A stretch of 64,000 nucleotides of DNA from CBDCWO01 sp965223405. Lineage in GTDB: Bacteria; Bacteroidota; Bacteroidia; Chitinophagales; Saprospiraceae. The notes beneath the pieces were generated by a model. It was not told the DNA's origin. It worked only from the letters and a program-made list of their open reading frames with translations, and ran no database searches. Location of the stretch: the NCBI GenBank assembly GCA_965223405.1, contig CBDCWO010000006.1, positions 4,526,001-4,590,000 on the forward strand. Direction: 5' to 3'. Shown here piece by piece: positions 1-12,469 of the stretch. Within the stretch, counting starts at the first letter, position 1, and each line of letters opens with the position of its first letter. A program made the position numbers and the translations under genes.

Positions 1-3000
1 TTGGGAGGGCAGGAGATGGTAGGTGCGCTGATGTCCTGAATGGTAATGTTTTGGATGCAGGGAGCGGATTGATTGCCGCAGGTATCGGTGGCGATCCAGG
101 TGCGTTGGATGGTGTAATTGTTGGGGCAGTTTCCTGGGATGATGTTATCGGTAAAAGAGACATTGGGATTGGCGTCGCAGTTGTCGGTAGCGGTAGCGAT
201 ACCGGTAGATGAAGGATCGGTGGGTTGGTCGCAATTAATGGTTATATCACTGGGGCAGGCGATGGTAGGAGTGCTGATGTCCTGCACGGTAATGGATTGG
301 ATACAGGGCGTGGACAGATTGCCGCAGGTATCGGTAGCGATCCAGGTGCGTTGGATGATGTAATTGCTGGGGCAGTTTCCGGGAATGATGTTATCGGTAA
401 AAGAGACATTGGGATTGGGGTCGCAGTTGTCGGTGGCGGTAGCGATACCGGTAGAATCGGGCGTATTATTTTGGGTACAGGCGATGGTGATGTCCGGAGG
501 GCAGGAGATGGAGGGAGCGGTAGTATCCTGTACGGTAATAGTTTGGATACAGAGGGTGGCGATGTTACCACAGGTATCGGTGGCGATCCAGGTCCTTTGG
601 ATGGTATAGTTAGCAGGGCAGTTTCCGGGGATTTGGGTATCGGAATATTCAATCAGCGGATCGGGATCACAATTATCGGTAGCGGTGGCGACACCGGTAG
701 CAGTTGGATCGGTGGATTGATCACAATCGACGGTGATGTCTGTGGGGCAGGAGATGGTAGGCGGAGTGATGTCCTGGACGGTGATGTATTGGATGCAATC
801 ATTGGAGTTACCACAGGAATCGGTAGCGATCCAGGTGCGTTCGATGACGTAATTATTGGGGCAGGTACCGTTGATGATGTTATCGTTAAAAGAGATATTG
901 GGGTTGGCGTCACAGTTGTCGGTAGCGGTGGCGATACCGGTAGAATCGGGCGTGGTATTTTGTTGGCAGCTGAGGGTAATATTGGGAGGGCAGGAGATGG
1001 TTGGAGCGCTGATGTCCTGAATGGTAATGTTTTGGATGCAGGGAGCGGATTGATTGCCGCAGGTATCGGTGGCGATCCAGGTGCGTTGGATGGTGTAGTT
1101 GTTGGGGCAGTTTCCGTTGATGATATTGTCGGTAAAAGAGATGTTGGGATTGGCGTCGCAGTTGTCGGTAGCGGTGGCGATACCGGTAGATGAAGGATCG
1201 GTGGGTTGGTCGCAATTAATGGTTATATCACTGGGGCAGGCGATGGTAGGAGCGCTGATGTCCTGCACGGTAATGGATTGGATGCAGGGCGTGGACAGAT
1301 TGCCACAGGTATCGGTAGCGATCCAGGTCCGTTGGATGATGTAATTGCTGGGGCAGTTTCCGGGAATGATGTTATCGGTAAAAGAGACATTGGGATTGGG
1401 GTCGCAGTTGTCGGTGGCGGTAGCGATACCGGTAGAATCGGGCGTATTATTTTGGGTACAGGCGATGGTGATGTCCGGAGGGCAGGAGATGGAAGGAGCG
1501 GTAGTATCCTGTACGGTGATGGTTTGGATACAGAGGGTGGCGATGTTACCACAGGTATCGGTGGCGATCCAGGTCCTTTGGATGGTATAGTTAGCGGGGC
1601 AGTTTCCGGGGATTTGGGTATCGGAATATTCAATCAGCGGATCGGGATCACAATTATCGGTAGCGGTGGCGACACCGGTAGCAGTTGGATCGGTTGATTG
1701 ATCACAATCGACGGTGATGTCTGTGGGGCAGGAGATGGAAGGCGGAGTGATGTCCTGGACGGTGATGTATTGGATGCAATCATTGGAGTTACCACAGGAA
1801 TCGGTAGCGATCCAGGTGCGTTCGATGACGTAATTATTGGGGCAGGTACCGTTGATGATGTTATCGTTAAAAGAGATATTGGGGTTGGAGTCACAGTTGT
1901 CGGTAGCGGTGGCGATACCGGTAGAATCGGGCGTGGTATTTTGTTGGCAGCTGAGGGTAATATTGGGAGGGCAGGAGATGGTTGGAGCGCGGATGTCCTG
2001 AATGGTAATGTTTTGGATGCAGGGAGCGGATTGATTGCCGCAGGTATCGGTAGCGATCCAGGTACGTTGGATGGTGTAGTTGTTGGGGCAGTTTCCGTTG
2101 ATGATGTTATCGGTAAAAGAGATGTTGGGATTGGCGTCGCAGTTGTCGGTAGCGGTGGCGATACCGGTAGATGAAGGATCGGTGGGTTGGTCGCAATTAA
2201 TGGTTATATCACTGGGGCAGGCGATGGTAGGAGTGCTGATGTCCTGCACGGTAATGGATTGGATACAGGGCGTGGACAGATTGCCGCAGGTATCGGTAGC
2301 GATCCAGGTGCGTTGGATGATGTAATTGCTGGGGCAGTTTCCGGGAATGATGTTATCGGTAAAAGAGACATTGGGATTGGGGTCGCAGTTATCGGTGGCG
2401 GTAGCGATACCGGTAGAATCGGGCGTATTATTTTGGGTACAGGCGATGGTGATGTCCGGAGGGCAGGAGATGGAGGGAGCGGTAGTATCCTGTACGGTGA
2501 TGGTTTGGATACAGAGGGTAGCGATGTTACCACAGGTATCGGTGGCGATCCAGGTCCTTTGGATGGTATAGTTAGCGGGGCAGTTTCCGGGGATTTGGGT
2601 ATCGGAATATTCAATCAGCGGATCGGGATCACAATTATCGGTAGCGGTGGCGACACCGGTAGCAGTTGGATCGGTGGATTGATCACAATCGACGGTGATG
2701 TCTGTGGGGCAGGAGATGGTAGGCGGAGTGATGTCCTGGACGGTGATGTATTGGATGCAATCATTGGAGTTACCACAGGAATCGGTAGCGATCCAGGTGC
2801 GTTCGATGACGTAATTATTGGGGCAGGTACCGTTGATGATGTTATCGTTAAAAGAGATATTGGGGTTGGCGTCACAGTTGTCGGTAGCGGTGGCGATACC
2901 GGTAGAATCGGGCGTGGTATTTTGTTGGCAGTTGAGGGTAATATTGGGAGGGCAGGAGATGGTTGGAGCGCTGATGTCCTGAATGGTAATGTTTTGGATG

Positions 3001-6000
3001 CAGGGAGCGGATTGATTGCCGCAGGTATCGGTGGCGATCCAGGTGCGTTGGATGGTGTAATTGTTGGGGCAGTTTCCTGGGATGATGTTATCGGTAAAAG
3101 AGATGTTGGGATTGGCGTCGCAGTTGTCGGTAGCGGTGGCGATACCGGTAGATGAAGGATCGGTGGGTTGGTCGCAATTAATGGTTATATCACTGGGGCA
3201 GGCGATGGTAGGAGTGCTGATGTCCTGCACGGTAATGGATTGGATACAGGGCGTGGACAGATTGCCGCAGGTATCGGTAGCGATCCAGGTCCGTTGGATG
3301 ATGTAATTGCTGGGGCAGTTTCCGGGAATGATGTTATCGGTAAAAGAGACATTGGGATTGGGGTCGCAGTTATCGGTGGCGGTAGCGATACCGGTAGAAT
3401 CGGGCGTATTATTTTGGGTACAGGCGATGGTGATGTCCGGAGGGCAGGAGATGGAAGGAGCGGTAGTATCCTGTACGGTGATAGTTTGGATACAGAGGGT
3501 GGCGATGTTACCACAGGTATCGGTGGCGATCCAGGTCCTTTGGATGGTATAGTTAGCGGGGCAGTTTCCGGGGATTTGGGTATCGGAATATTCAATCAGC
3601 GGATCGGGATCACAATTATCGGTAGCGGTGGCGACACCGGTAGCAGTTGGATCGGTGGATTGATCACAATCGACGGTGATGTCTGTGGGGCAGGAGATGG
3701 TAGGCGGAGTGATGTCCTGGACGGTGATGTATTGGATGCAATCATTGGAGTTACCACAGGAATCGGTAGCGATCCAGGTGCGTTCGATGACGTAATTATT
3801 GGGGCAGGTACCGTTGATGATGTTATCGTTAAAAGAGATATTGGGGTTGGCGTCACAGTTGTCGGTAGCGGTGGCGATACCGGTAGAATCGGGCGTGGTA
3901 TTTTGTTGGCAGTTGAGGGTAATATTGGGAGGGCAGGAGATGGTTGGAGCGCTGATGTCCTGAATGGTAATGTTTTGGATGCAGGGAGCGGATTGATTGC
4001 CGCAGGTATCGGTGGCGATCCAGGTGCGTTGGATGGTGTAATTGTTGGGGCAGTTTCCTGGGATGATGTTATCGGTAAAAGAGATGTTGGGATTGGCGTC
4101 GCAGTTGTCGGTAGCGGTGGCGATACCGGTAGATGAAGGATCGGTGGGTTGGTCGCAATTAATGGTTATATCACTGGGGCAGGCGATGGTAGGAGTGCTG
4201 ATGTCCTGCACGGTAATGGATTGGATGCAGGGCGTGGACAGATTGCCGCAGGTATCGGTAGCGATCCAGGTCCGTTGGATGATGTAATTGCTGGGGCAGT
4301 TTCCGGGAATGATGTTATCGGTAAAAGAGACATTGGGATTGGGGTCGCAGTTATCGGTGGCGGTAGCGATACCGGTAGAATCGGGCGTATTATTTTGGGT
4401 ACAGGCGATGGTGATGTCCGGAGGGCAGGAGATGGAAGGAGCGGTAGTATCCTGTACGGTGATAGTTTGGATACAGAGGGTGGCGATGTTACCACAGGTA
4501 TCGGTGGCGATCCAGGTCCTTTGGATGGTATAGTTAGCGGGGCAGTTTCCGGGGATTTGGGTATCGGAATATTCAATCAGCGGATCGGGATCACAATTAT
4601 CGGTAGCGGTGGCGACACCGGTAGCAGTTGGATCGGTGGATTGATCACAATCGACGGTGATGTCTGTGGGGCAGGAGATGGTAGGCGGAGTGATGTCCTG
4701 GACGGTGATGTATTGGATGCAATCATTGGAGTTACCACAGGAATCGGTAGCGATCCAGGTGCGTTCGATGACGTAATTATTGGGGCAGGTACCGTTGATG
4801 ATGTTATCGTTAAAAGAGATATTGGGGTTGGCGTCACAGTTGTCGGTAGCGGTGGCGATACCGGTAGAATCGGGCGTGGTATTTTGTTGGCAGCTGAGGG
4901 TAATATTGGGAGGGCAGGAGATGGTAGGTGCGCTGATGTCCTGAATGGTAATGTTTTGGATGCAGGGAGCGGATTGATTGCCGCAGGTATCGGTGGCGAT
5001 CCAGGTGCGTTGGATGGTGTAATTGTTGGGGCAGTTTCCTGGGATGATGTTATCGGTAAAAGAGATGTTGGGATTGGCGTCGCAGTTGTCGGTAGCGGTG
5101 GCGATACCGGTAGATGAAGGATCGGTGGGTTGGTCGCAATTAATGGTTATATCACTGGGGCAGGCGATGGTAGGAGTGCTGATGTCCTGCACGGTAATGG
5201 ATTGGATGCAGGGCGCGGACAGATTGCCGCAGGTATCGGTAGCGATCCAGGTCCGTTGGATGATGTAATTGCTGGGGCAGTTTCCGGGAATGATGTTATC
5301 GGTAAAAGAGACATTGGGATTGGGGTCGCAGTTATCGGTGGCGGTAGCGATACCGGTAGAATCGGGCGTATTATTTTGGGTACAGGCGATGGTGATGTCC
5401 GGAGGGCAGGAGATGGAAGGAGCGGTAGTATCCTGTACGGTGATAGTTTGGATACAGAGGGTGGCGATGTTACCACAGGTATCGGTGGCGATCCAGGTCC
5501 TTTGGATGGTATAGTTAGCGGGGCAGTTTCCGGGGATGATGTTATCGTTAAAAGAGATAAGCGGATCGGGATCACAATTATCGGTAGCGGTAGCGACACC
5601 GGTAGCAGTTGGATCGGTTGATTGATCACAATCGACGGTGATGTCTGTGGGGCAGGAGATGGTAGGCGGAGTGATGTCCTGGACGGTGATGTATTGGATG
5701 CAATCATTGGAGTTACCACAGGAATCGGTAGCGATCCAGGTGCGTTCGATGACGTAATTATTGGGGCAGGTACCGTTGATGATGTTATCGTTAAAAGAGA
5801 TATTGGGGTTGGCGTCACAGTTGTCGGTAGCGGTGGCGATACCGGTAGAATCGGGCGTGGTATTTTGTTGGCAGCTGAGGGTAATATTGGGAGGGCAGGA
5901 GATGGTAGGTGCGCTGATGTCCTGAATGGTAATGTTTTGGATGCAGGGAGCGGATTGATTGCCGCAGGTATCGGTGGCGATCCAGGTGCGTTGGATGGTG

Positions 6001-9000
6001 TAGTTGTTGGGGCAGTTTCCTGGGATGATGTTATCGGTAAAAGAGATGTTGGGATTGGCGTCGCAGTTGTCGGTAGCGGTGGCGATACCGGTAGATGAAG
6101 GATCGGTGGGTTGGTCGCAATTAATGGTTATATCACTGGGGCAGGCGATGGTAGGAGTGCTGATGTCCTGCACGGTAATGGATTGGATGCAGGGCGCGGA
6201 CAGATTGCCGCAGGTATCGGTAGCGATCCAGGTCCGTTGGATGATGTAATTGCTGGGGCAGTTTCCGGGAATGATGTTATCGGTAAAAGAGACATTGGGA
6301 TTGGGGTCGCAGTTGTCGGTGGCGGTAGCGATACCGGTAGAATCGGGCGTATTATTTTGGGTACAGGCGATGGTGATGTCCGGAGGGCAGGAGATGGAGG
6401 GAGCGGTAGTATCCTGTACGGTGATGGTTTGGATACAGAGGGTAGCGATGTTACCACAGGTATCGGTGGCGATCCAGGTCCTTTGGATGGTATAGTTAGC
6501 GGGGCAGTTTCCGGGGATTTGGGTATCGGAATATTCAATCAGCGGATCGGAATCACAATTATCGGTAGCGGTGGCGACACCGGTAGCAGTTGGATCGGTG
6601 GATTGATCACAATCGACGGTGATGTCTGTGGGGCAGGAGATGGTAGGCGGAGTGATGTCCTGGACGGTGATGTATTGGATGCAATCATTGGAGTTACCAC
6701 AGGAATCGGTAGCGATCCAGGTGCGTTCGATGACGTAATTATTGGGGCAGGTACCGTTGATGATGTTATCGTTAAAAGAGATATTGGGGTTGGCGTCACA
6801 GTTGTCGGTAGCGGTGGCGATACCGGTAGAATCGGGCGTGGTATTTTGTTGGCAGTTGAGGGTAATATTGGGAGGGCAGGAGATGGTTGGAGCGCTGATG
6901 TCCTGAATGGTAATGTTTTGGATGCAGGGAGCGGATTGATTGCCGCAGGTATCGGTGGCGATCCAGGTGCGTTGGATGGTGTAATTGTTGGGGCAGTTTC
7001 CTGGGATGATGTTATCGGTAAAAGAGATGTTGGGATTGGCGTCGCAGTTGTCGGTAGCGGTGGCGATACCGGTAGATGAAGGATCGGTGGGTTGGTCGCA
7101 ATTAATGGTTATATCACTGGGGCAGGCGATGGTAGGAGTGCTGATGTCCTGCACGGTAATGGATTGGATACAGGGCGTGGACAGATTGCCACAGGTATCG
7201 GTAGCGATCCAGGTCCGTTGGATGATGTAATTGCTGGGGCAGTTTCCGGGAATGATGTTATCGGTAAAAGAGACATTGGGATTGGGGTCGCAGTTATCGG
7301 TGGCGGTAGCGATACCGGTAGAATCGGGCGTATTATTTTGGGTACAGGCGATGGTGATGTCCGGAGGGCAGGAGATGGAAGGAGCGGCAGTATCCTGTAC
7401 GGTGATAGTTTGGATACAGAGGGTGGCGATGTTACCACAGGTATCGGTGGCGATCCAGGTCCTTTGGATGGTATAGTTAGCGGGGCAGTTTCCGGGGATT
7501 TGGGTATCGGAATATTCAATCAGCGGATCGGGATCACAATTATCGGTAGCGGTGGCGACACCGGTAGCAGTTGGATCGGTGGATTGATCACAATCGACGG
7601 TGATGTCTGTGGGGCAGGAGATGGTAGGCGGAGTGATGTCCTGGACGGTGATGTATTGGATGCAATCATTGGAGTTACCACAGGAATCGGTAGCGATCCA
7701 GGTGCGTTCGATGACGTAATTATTGGGGCAGGTACCGTTGATGATGTTATCGTTAAAAGAGATATTGGGGTTGGCGTCACAGTTGTCGGTAGCGGTGGCG
7801 ATACCGGTAGAATCGGGCGTGGTATTTTGTTGGCAGCTGAGGGTAATATTGGGAGGGCAGGAGATGGTAGGTGCGCGGATGTCCTGAATGGTAATGTTTT
7901 GGATGCAGGGAGCGGATTGATTGCCGCAGGTATCGGTGGCGATCCAGGTGCGTTGGATGGTGTAGTTGTTGGGGCAGTTTCCTGGGATGATGTTATCGGT
8001 AAAAGAGATGTTGGGATTGGCGTCGCAGTTGTCGGTAGCGGTGGCGATACCGGTAGATGAAGGATCGGTGGGTTGGTCGCAATTAATGGTTATATCACTG
8101 GGGCAGGCGATGGTAGGAGTGCTGATGTCCTGCACGGTAATGGATTGGATGCAGGGCGCGGACAGATTGCCGCAGGTATCGGTAGCGATCCAGGTCCGTT
8201 GGATGATGTAATTGCTGGGGCAGTTTCCGGGAATGATGTTATCGGTAAAAGAGACATTGGGATTGGGGTCGCAGTTATCGGTGGCGGTAGCGATACCGGT
8301 AGAATCGGGCGTATTATTTTGAGTACAGGCGATGGTGATGTCCGGAGGGCAGGAGATGGAAGGAGCGGTAGTATCCTGTACGGTGATAGTTTGGATACAG
8401 AGGGTGGCGATGTTACCACAGGTATCGGTGGCGATCCAGGTCCTTTGGATGGTATAGTTAGCGGGGCAGTTTCCGGGGATGATGTTATCGTTAAAAGAGA
8501 TAAGCGGATCGGGATCACAATTATCGGTAGCGGTAGCGACACCGGTAGCAGTTGGATCGGTTGATTGATCACAATCGACGGTGATGTCTGTGGGGCAGGA
8601 GATGGTAGGCGGAGTGATGTCCTGGACGGTGATGTATTGGATGCAATCATTGGAGTTACCACAGGAATCGGTAGCGATCCAGGTGCGTTCGATGACGTAA
8701 TTATTGGGGCAGGTACCGTTGATGATGTTATCGTTAAAAGAGATATTGGGGTTGGCGTCACAGTTGTCGGTAGCGGTGGCGATACCGGTAGAATCGGGCG
8801 TGGTATTTTGTTGGCAGCTGAGGGTAATATTGGGAGGGCAGGAGATGGTAGGTGCGCGGATGTCCTGAATGGTAATGTTTTGGATGCAGGGAGCGGATTG
8901 ATTGCCGCAGGTATCGGTGGCGATCCAGGTGCGTTGGATGGTGTAGTTGTTGGGGCAGTTTCCTGGGATGATGTTATCGGTAAAAGAGATGTTGGGATTG

Positions 9001-9846
9001 GCGTCGCAGTTGTCGGTAGCGGTGGCGATACCGGTAGATGAAGGATCGGTGGGTTGGTCGCAATTAATGGTTATATCACTGGGGCAGGCGATGGTAGGAG
9101 TGCTGATGTCCTGCACGGTAATGGATTGGATGCAGGGCGCGGACAGATTGCCGCAGGTATCGGTAGCGATCCAGGTCCGTTGGATGATGTAATTGCTGGG
9201 GCAGTTTCCGGGAATGATGTTATCGGTAAAAGAGACATTGGGATTGGGGTCGCAGTTGTCGGTGGCGGTAGCGATACCGGTAGAATCGGGCGTATTATTT
9301 TGGGTACAGGCGATGGTGATGTCCGGAGGGCAGGAGATGGAAGGAGCGGTAGTATCCTGTACGGTGATGGTTTGGATACAGAGGGTGGCGATGTTACCAC
9401 AGGTATCGGTGGCGATCCAGGTCCTTTGGATGGTATAGTTAGCGGGGCAGTTTCCGGGGATGATGTTATCGTTAAAAGAGATAAGCGGATCGGGATCACA
9501 ATTATCGGTAGCGGTAGCGACACCGGTAGCAGTTGGATCGGTTGATTGATCACAATCGACGGTGATGTCTGTGGGGCAGGAGATGGTAGGCGGAGTGATG
9601 TCCTGGACGGTGATGTATTGGATGCAATCATTGGAGTTACCACAGGAATCGGTAGCGATCCAGGTGCGTTCGATGACGTAATTATTGGGGCAGGTACCGT
9701 TGATGATGTTATCGTTAAAAGAGATATTGGGGTTGGCGTCACAGTTGTCGGTAGCGGTGGCGATACCGGTAGAATCGGGCGTGGTATTTTGTTGGCAGCT
9801 GAGGGTAATATTGGGAGGGCAGGAGATGGTAGGTGCGCTGATGTCC
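1..9846 (-). repeat. 981-bp higher-order tandem array, about 10 copies of a four-HYR-domain unit
   Basis: Landmark words recur every 981 bases (for example at 118, 1099, 2080, 3061, 4042, 5023, 6004, 6985, 7966 and 8947). One unit is 327 codons, made of four related but distinct HYR domains of 81, 82, 82 and 82 residues. Corresponding positions in different copies differ by only a few bases, whereas the four domains inside one unit differ much more. The array has therefore amplified or homogenised at the level of the four-domain block. It runs off the left edge of the window. Confidence 0.95.
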
Positions 9847-12469
9847 TGAATGGTAATGGTCTGGATGCTCTCAATACTATTCCCACAGTTATCTTCCAAA
9901 TACCAGGTTCTTCTAATAATTCCAGTATAACTGGCACAGCCAGATTGTTCGAATTGATCACTAAAAATGGCCTCTAAGTTGACTGTGCAATTGTCACTTT
10001 CATCTAGTACATCTCCCGTAATATTTAAATCTAAAGGATTTGCATTACAATCAATGGTAATGTCAGCCGGTGGTGTAAAAGTAGGACTGGTAGTATCTCG
10101 AACAGTGATGGTTTGGACTTGGTCGTTGGCGGCGTTTCCACAATCGTCGACCAGTGACCAGGTCCTAGTTATAGTCCACTCACCTTCACAGGCACCGGCC
10201 ACAGGAACACCATCCACAAAAGTAGCATCGAGTACGGTAGTACAGTTATCGGCTTCATCGGTTACATCCCCAATAAACCCGATCGTAATATCATAGTTAC
10301 ACGAGGCATCGGCATAGATGGTAACATCACCTGGAGCGGTAAAAGTAGGTCTGGTACTATCCTGTACTGTAATAGTCTGAATTTGATCGTTGGCTGCATT
10401 TAAACAATCATCGATTAGAGACCAGGTACGGGTGATAATCCAAGCTCCTTCACAAGCACCAGCTACAGGAGCAGCATCTACGAAAGTGGCATCGAGTACC
10501 GTGGTACAATTATCGGCTTCATCGGTTACATCGCCGGTAATGCCTACGGATACATCATAATTACAAGTGGCATCGGCATAAATGGTTATATCGGCAGGTC
10601 TGGTAAAAGTAGGTCTGGTGGTATCCTGAACCGTAATAGTTTGATCTTGATCATTGGCGGCATTACCGCAATTGTCGACCAGTGACCAGGTTCTGGTGAT
10701 TGTCCATTCCCCTTCGCAAGATCCAGTGACAGGAACACCATCCACAAAAGTGGCATCGAGTACGGTAGTGCAGTTGTCGTTTTCATCGGTTACGTCGCCG
10801 GTAATGCCTACGGATATATCATAATTACAAGTGGCATCGGCATAAATGGTAATGTCGGCTGGTGGTGTAAAAGTAGGCCTGGTGGTATCTTGAACGGTGA
10901 TGGTTTGGACTTGGTCGTTGGCGGCATTACCGCAATTGTCGACCAGTGACCAGGTTCGGGTGATTGTCCATTCACCTTCGCAAGATCCAGCTACAGGAGC
11001 AGCATCTACGAAAGTGGCATCGAGTACCGTGGTACAATTATCGGCTTCATCGGTTACATCGCCGGTAATGCCTACGGATACATCATAATTACAAGTGGCA
11101 TCGGCATAAATGGTTATATCGGCAGGTCTGGTAAAAGTAGGTCTGGTGGTATCTTGAACGGTGATGGTTTGGACTTGGTCGTTGGCGGCATTACCGCAAT
11201 TGTCGACCAGTGACCAGGTTCTGGCGATTGTCCATTCCCCTTCGCAAGATCCAGTGACAGGAACACCATCCACAAAAGTGGCATCGAGTACGGTAGTGCA
11301 GTTGTCGTTTTCATCGGTTACATCGCCGGTAATGCCTACGGATACATCATAATTACAAGTGGCATCGGCATAAATGGTAATGTCAGCCGGTGGTGTAAAA
11401 GTAGGACTGGTAGTATCTTGAACGGTGATGGTTTGGACTTGGTCGTTGGCGGCATTACCGCAATTGTCGACCAGTGACCAGGTTCGGGTGATTGTCCATT
11501 CCCCTTCGCAAGATCCAGCGACGGGAGCGTCATCTACGAAAGTGGCATCGAGTACCGTGGTACAATTATCGGCTTCATCGGTTACGTCGCCGGTAATGCC
11601 TACGGATACATCATAATTACAAGTGGCATCGGCATAAATGGTAATGTCGGCTGGTGGTGTAAAAGTAGGACTGGTAGTATCTTGAACGGTGATGGTTTGG
11701 ACTTGGTCGTTGGCGGTATTACCGCAATTGTCGACCAGTGACCAGGTTCTGGTGATTGTCCATTCCCCTTCGCAAGATCCGGCAACAGGAGCGGCATCTA
11801 CGAAAGTGGCATCGAGTACGGTGGTACAGTTGTCGTTTTCATCGGTTACGTCTCCGGTAATGCCTACGGATACATCATAATTACAAGTGGCATCGGCATA
11901 AATGGTAATGTCAGCCGGTGGTGTAAAAGTAGGACTGGTTGTATCTTGAACGGTGATGGTTTGGACTTGGTCGTTGGCGGCATTACCGCAATTGTCGACC
12001 AGTGACCAGGTTCTGGTGATTGTCCATTCCCCTTCGCAGGACCCGGCGACAGGAACACCATCCACAAAAGTGGCATCGAGTACGGTGGTACAGTTGTCGT
12101 TTTCATCGGTTACGTCTCCGGTAATGCCTACGGATACATCATAACTACAAGTGGCATCGGCATAAATGGTAATGTCAGCCGGTGGTGTAAAAGTAGGACT
12201 GGTAGTATCTTGAACGGTGATGGTTTGGACTTGGTCGTTGGCGATATTACCGCAATTGTCGATCAGTGACCAGGTTCTGGTGACTTCGCCTTCACAGGTT
12301 CCGGGTGCGGTGGCATCGGAGAAGGTGGCTTTGAGGGTGGTGGTACAATTATCGTTTTCATCAGTTACATCGCCGGTTGCTGAAACAGAAGCATCGTAGT
12401 TGCAATTGGCATCGACAAAGATGGTGATGTCGGCAGGGATTGTGACGGTGGGTGGGGTATTGTCTTGAC
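1..12469 (-). CDS. Giant HYR-repeat surface protein, C-terminal part (open at window edge)
   Basis: Reading the minus strand in the frame restored after the lesion at about 12466 gives uninterrupted repeat protein down to base 1, about 4,150 codons. No in-frame methionine was found in the stretch below 9.9 kb. First come nine 88-residue domains (ADITIYADATCNYD, DENDNC, AGSCEGEWTITRTWSL, DNCGNAANDQVQ). Next is one transitional domain at about 9860-10080 (DCNANPLDLNITGD, RRTWYLEDNCGNS). Then come about 40 domains of 81-82 residues in a four-domain pattern: TISCPPNITLSC, TISCPTDITVDC, SISCPPDITIAC, TIACPSDITINC. Each has DNC, NCP/TCP, ERTWIATD or QRTWIATD, and six cysteines. The other open frames over this stretch encode low-complexity Gly/Asp-rich or Pro-rich peptides and are shadows. 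The stop codon and any T9SS or anchor domain lie beyond the window. Confidence 0.85.
10080..12330 (-). repeat. 264-bp tandem array, 9 units (88-residue HYR domains)
   Basis: The word tggtcgttggcgg or a close variant recurs every 264 bases from about 10107 to about 12220. Each unit encodes an 88-residue domain with the insert DGVPVAG or DGAPVAG before the SCEGEW or ACEGEW motif. This adds one codon relative to the 261-bp class. The last unit toward 12.3 kb lacks the two-codon insert of the ITRTW strand (GEVTRTW) and is intermediate between the two classes. Confidence 0.9.

Noticed and set aside
225..8060. Plus-strand Gly/Asp-rich frames of 158-322 codons (AINGYITGAGDGRSADVLHG-like) that look like RTX or repeat proteins
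   Set aside because: They are antisense shadows of the HYR array. The minus-strand frame gives Cys-conserved domains continuous with a signal peptide at 20147.
242..9961. Minus-strand Pro/Ser-rich frames of 86-296 codons (PISLLTITSSTVPAPIITSS-like)
   Set aside because: They are the same DNA read in the wrong minus-strand frame; low-complexity and inconsistent with the domain pattern.
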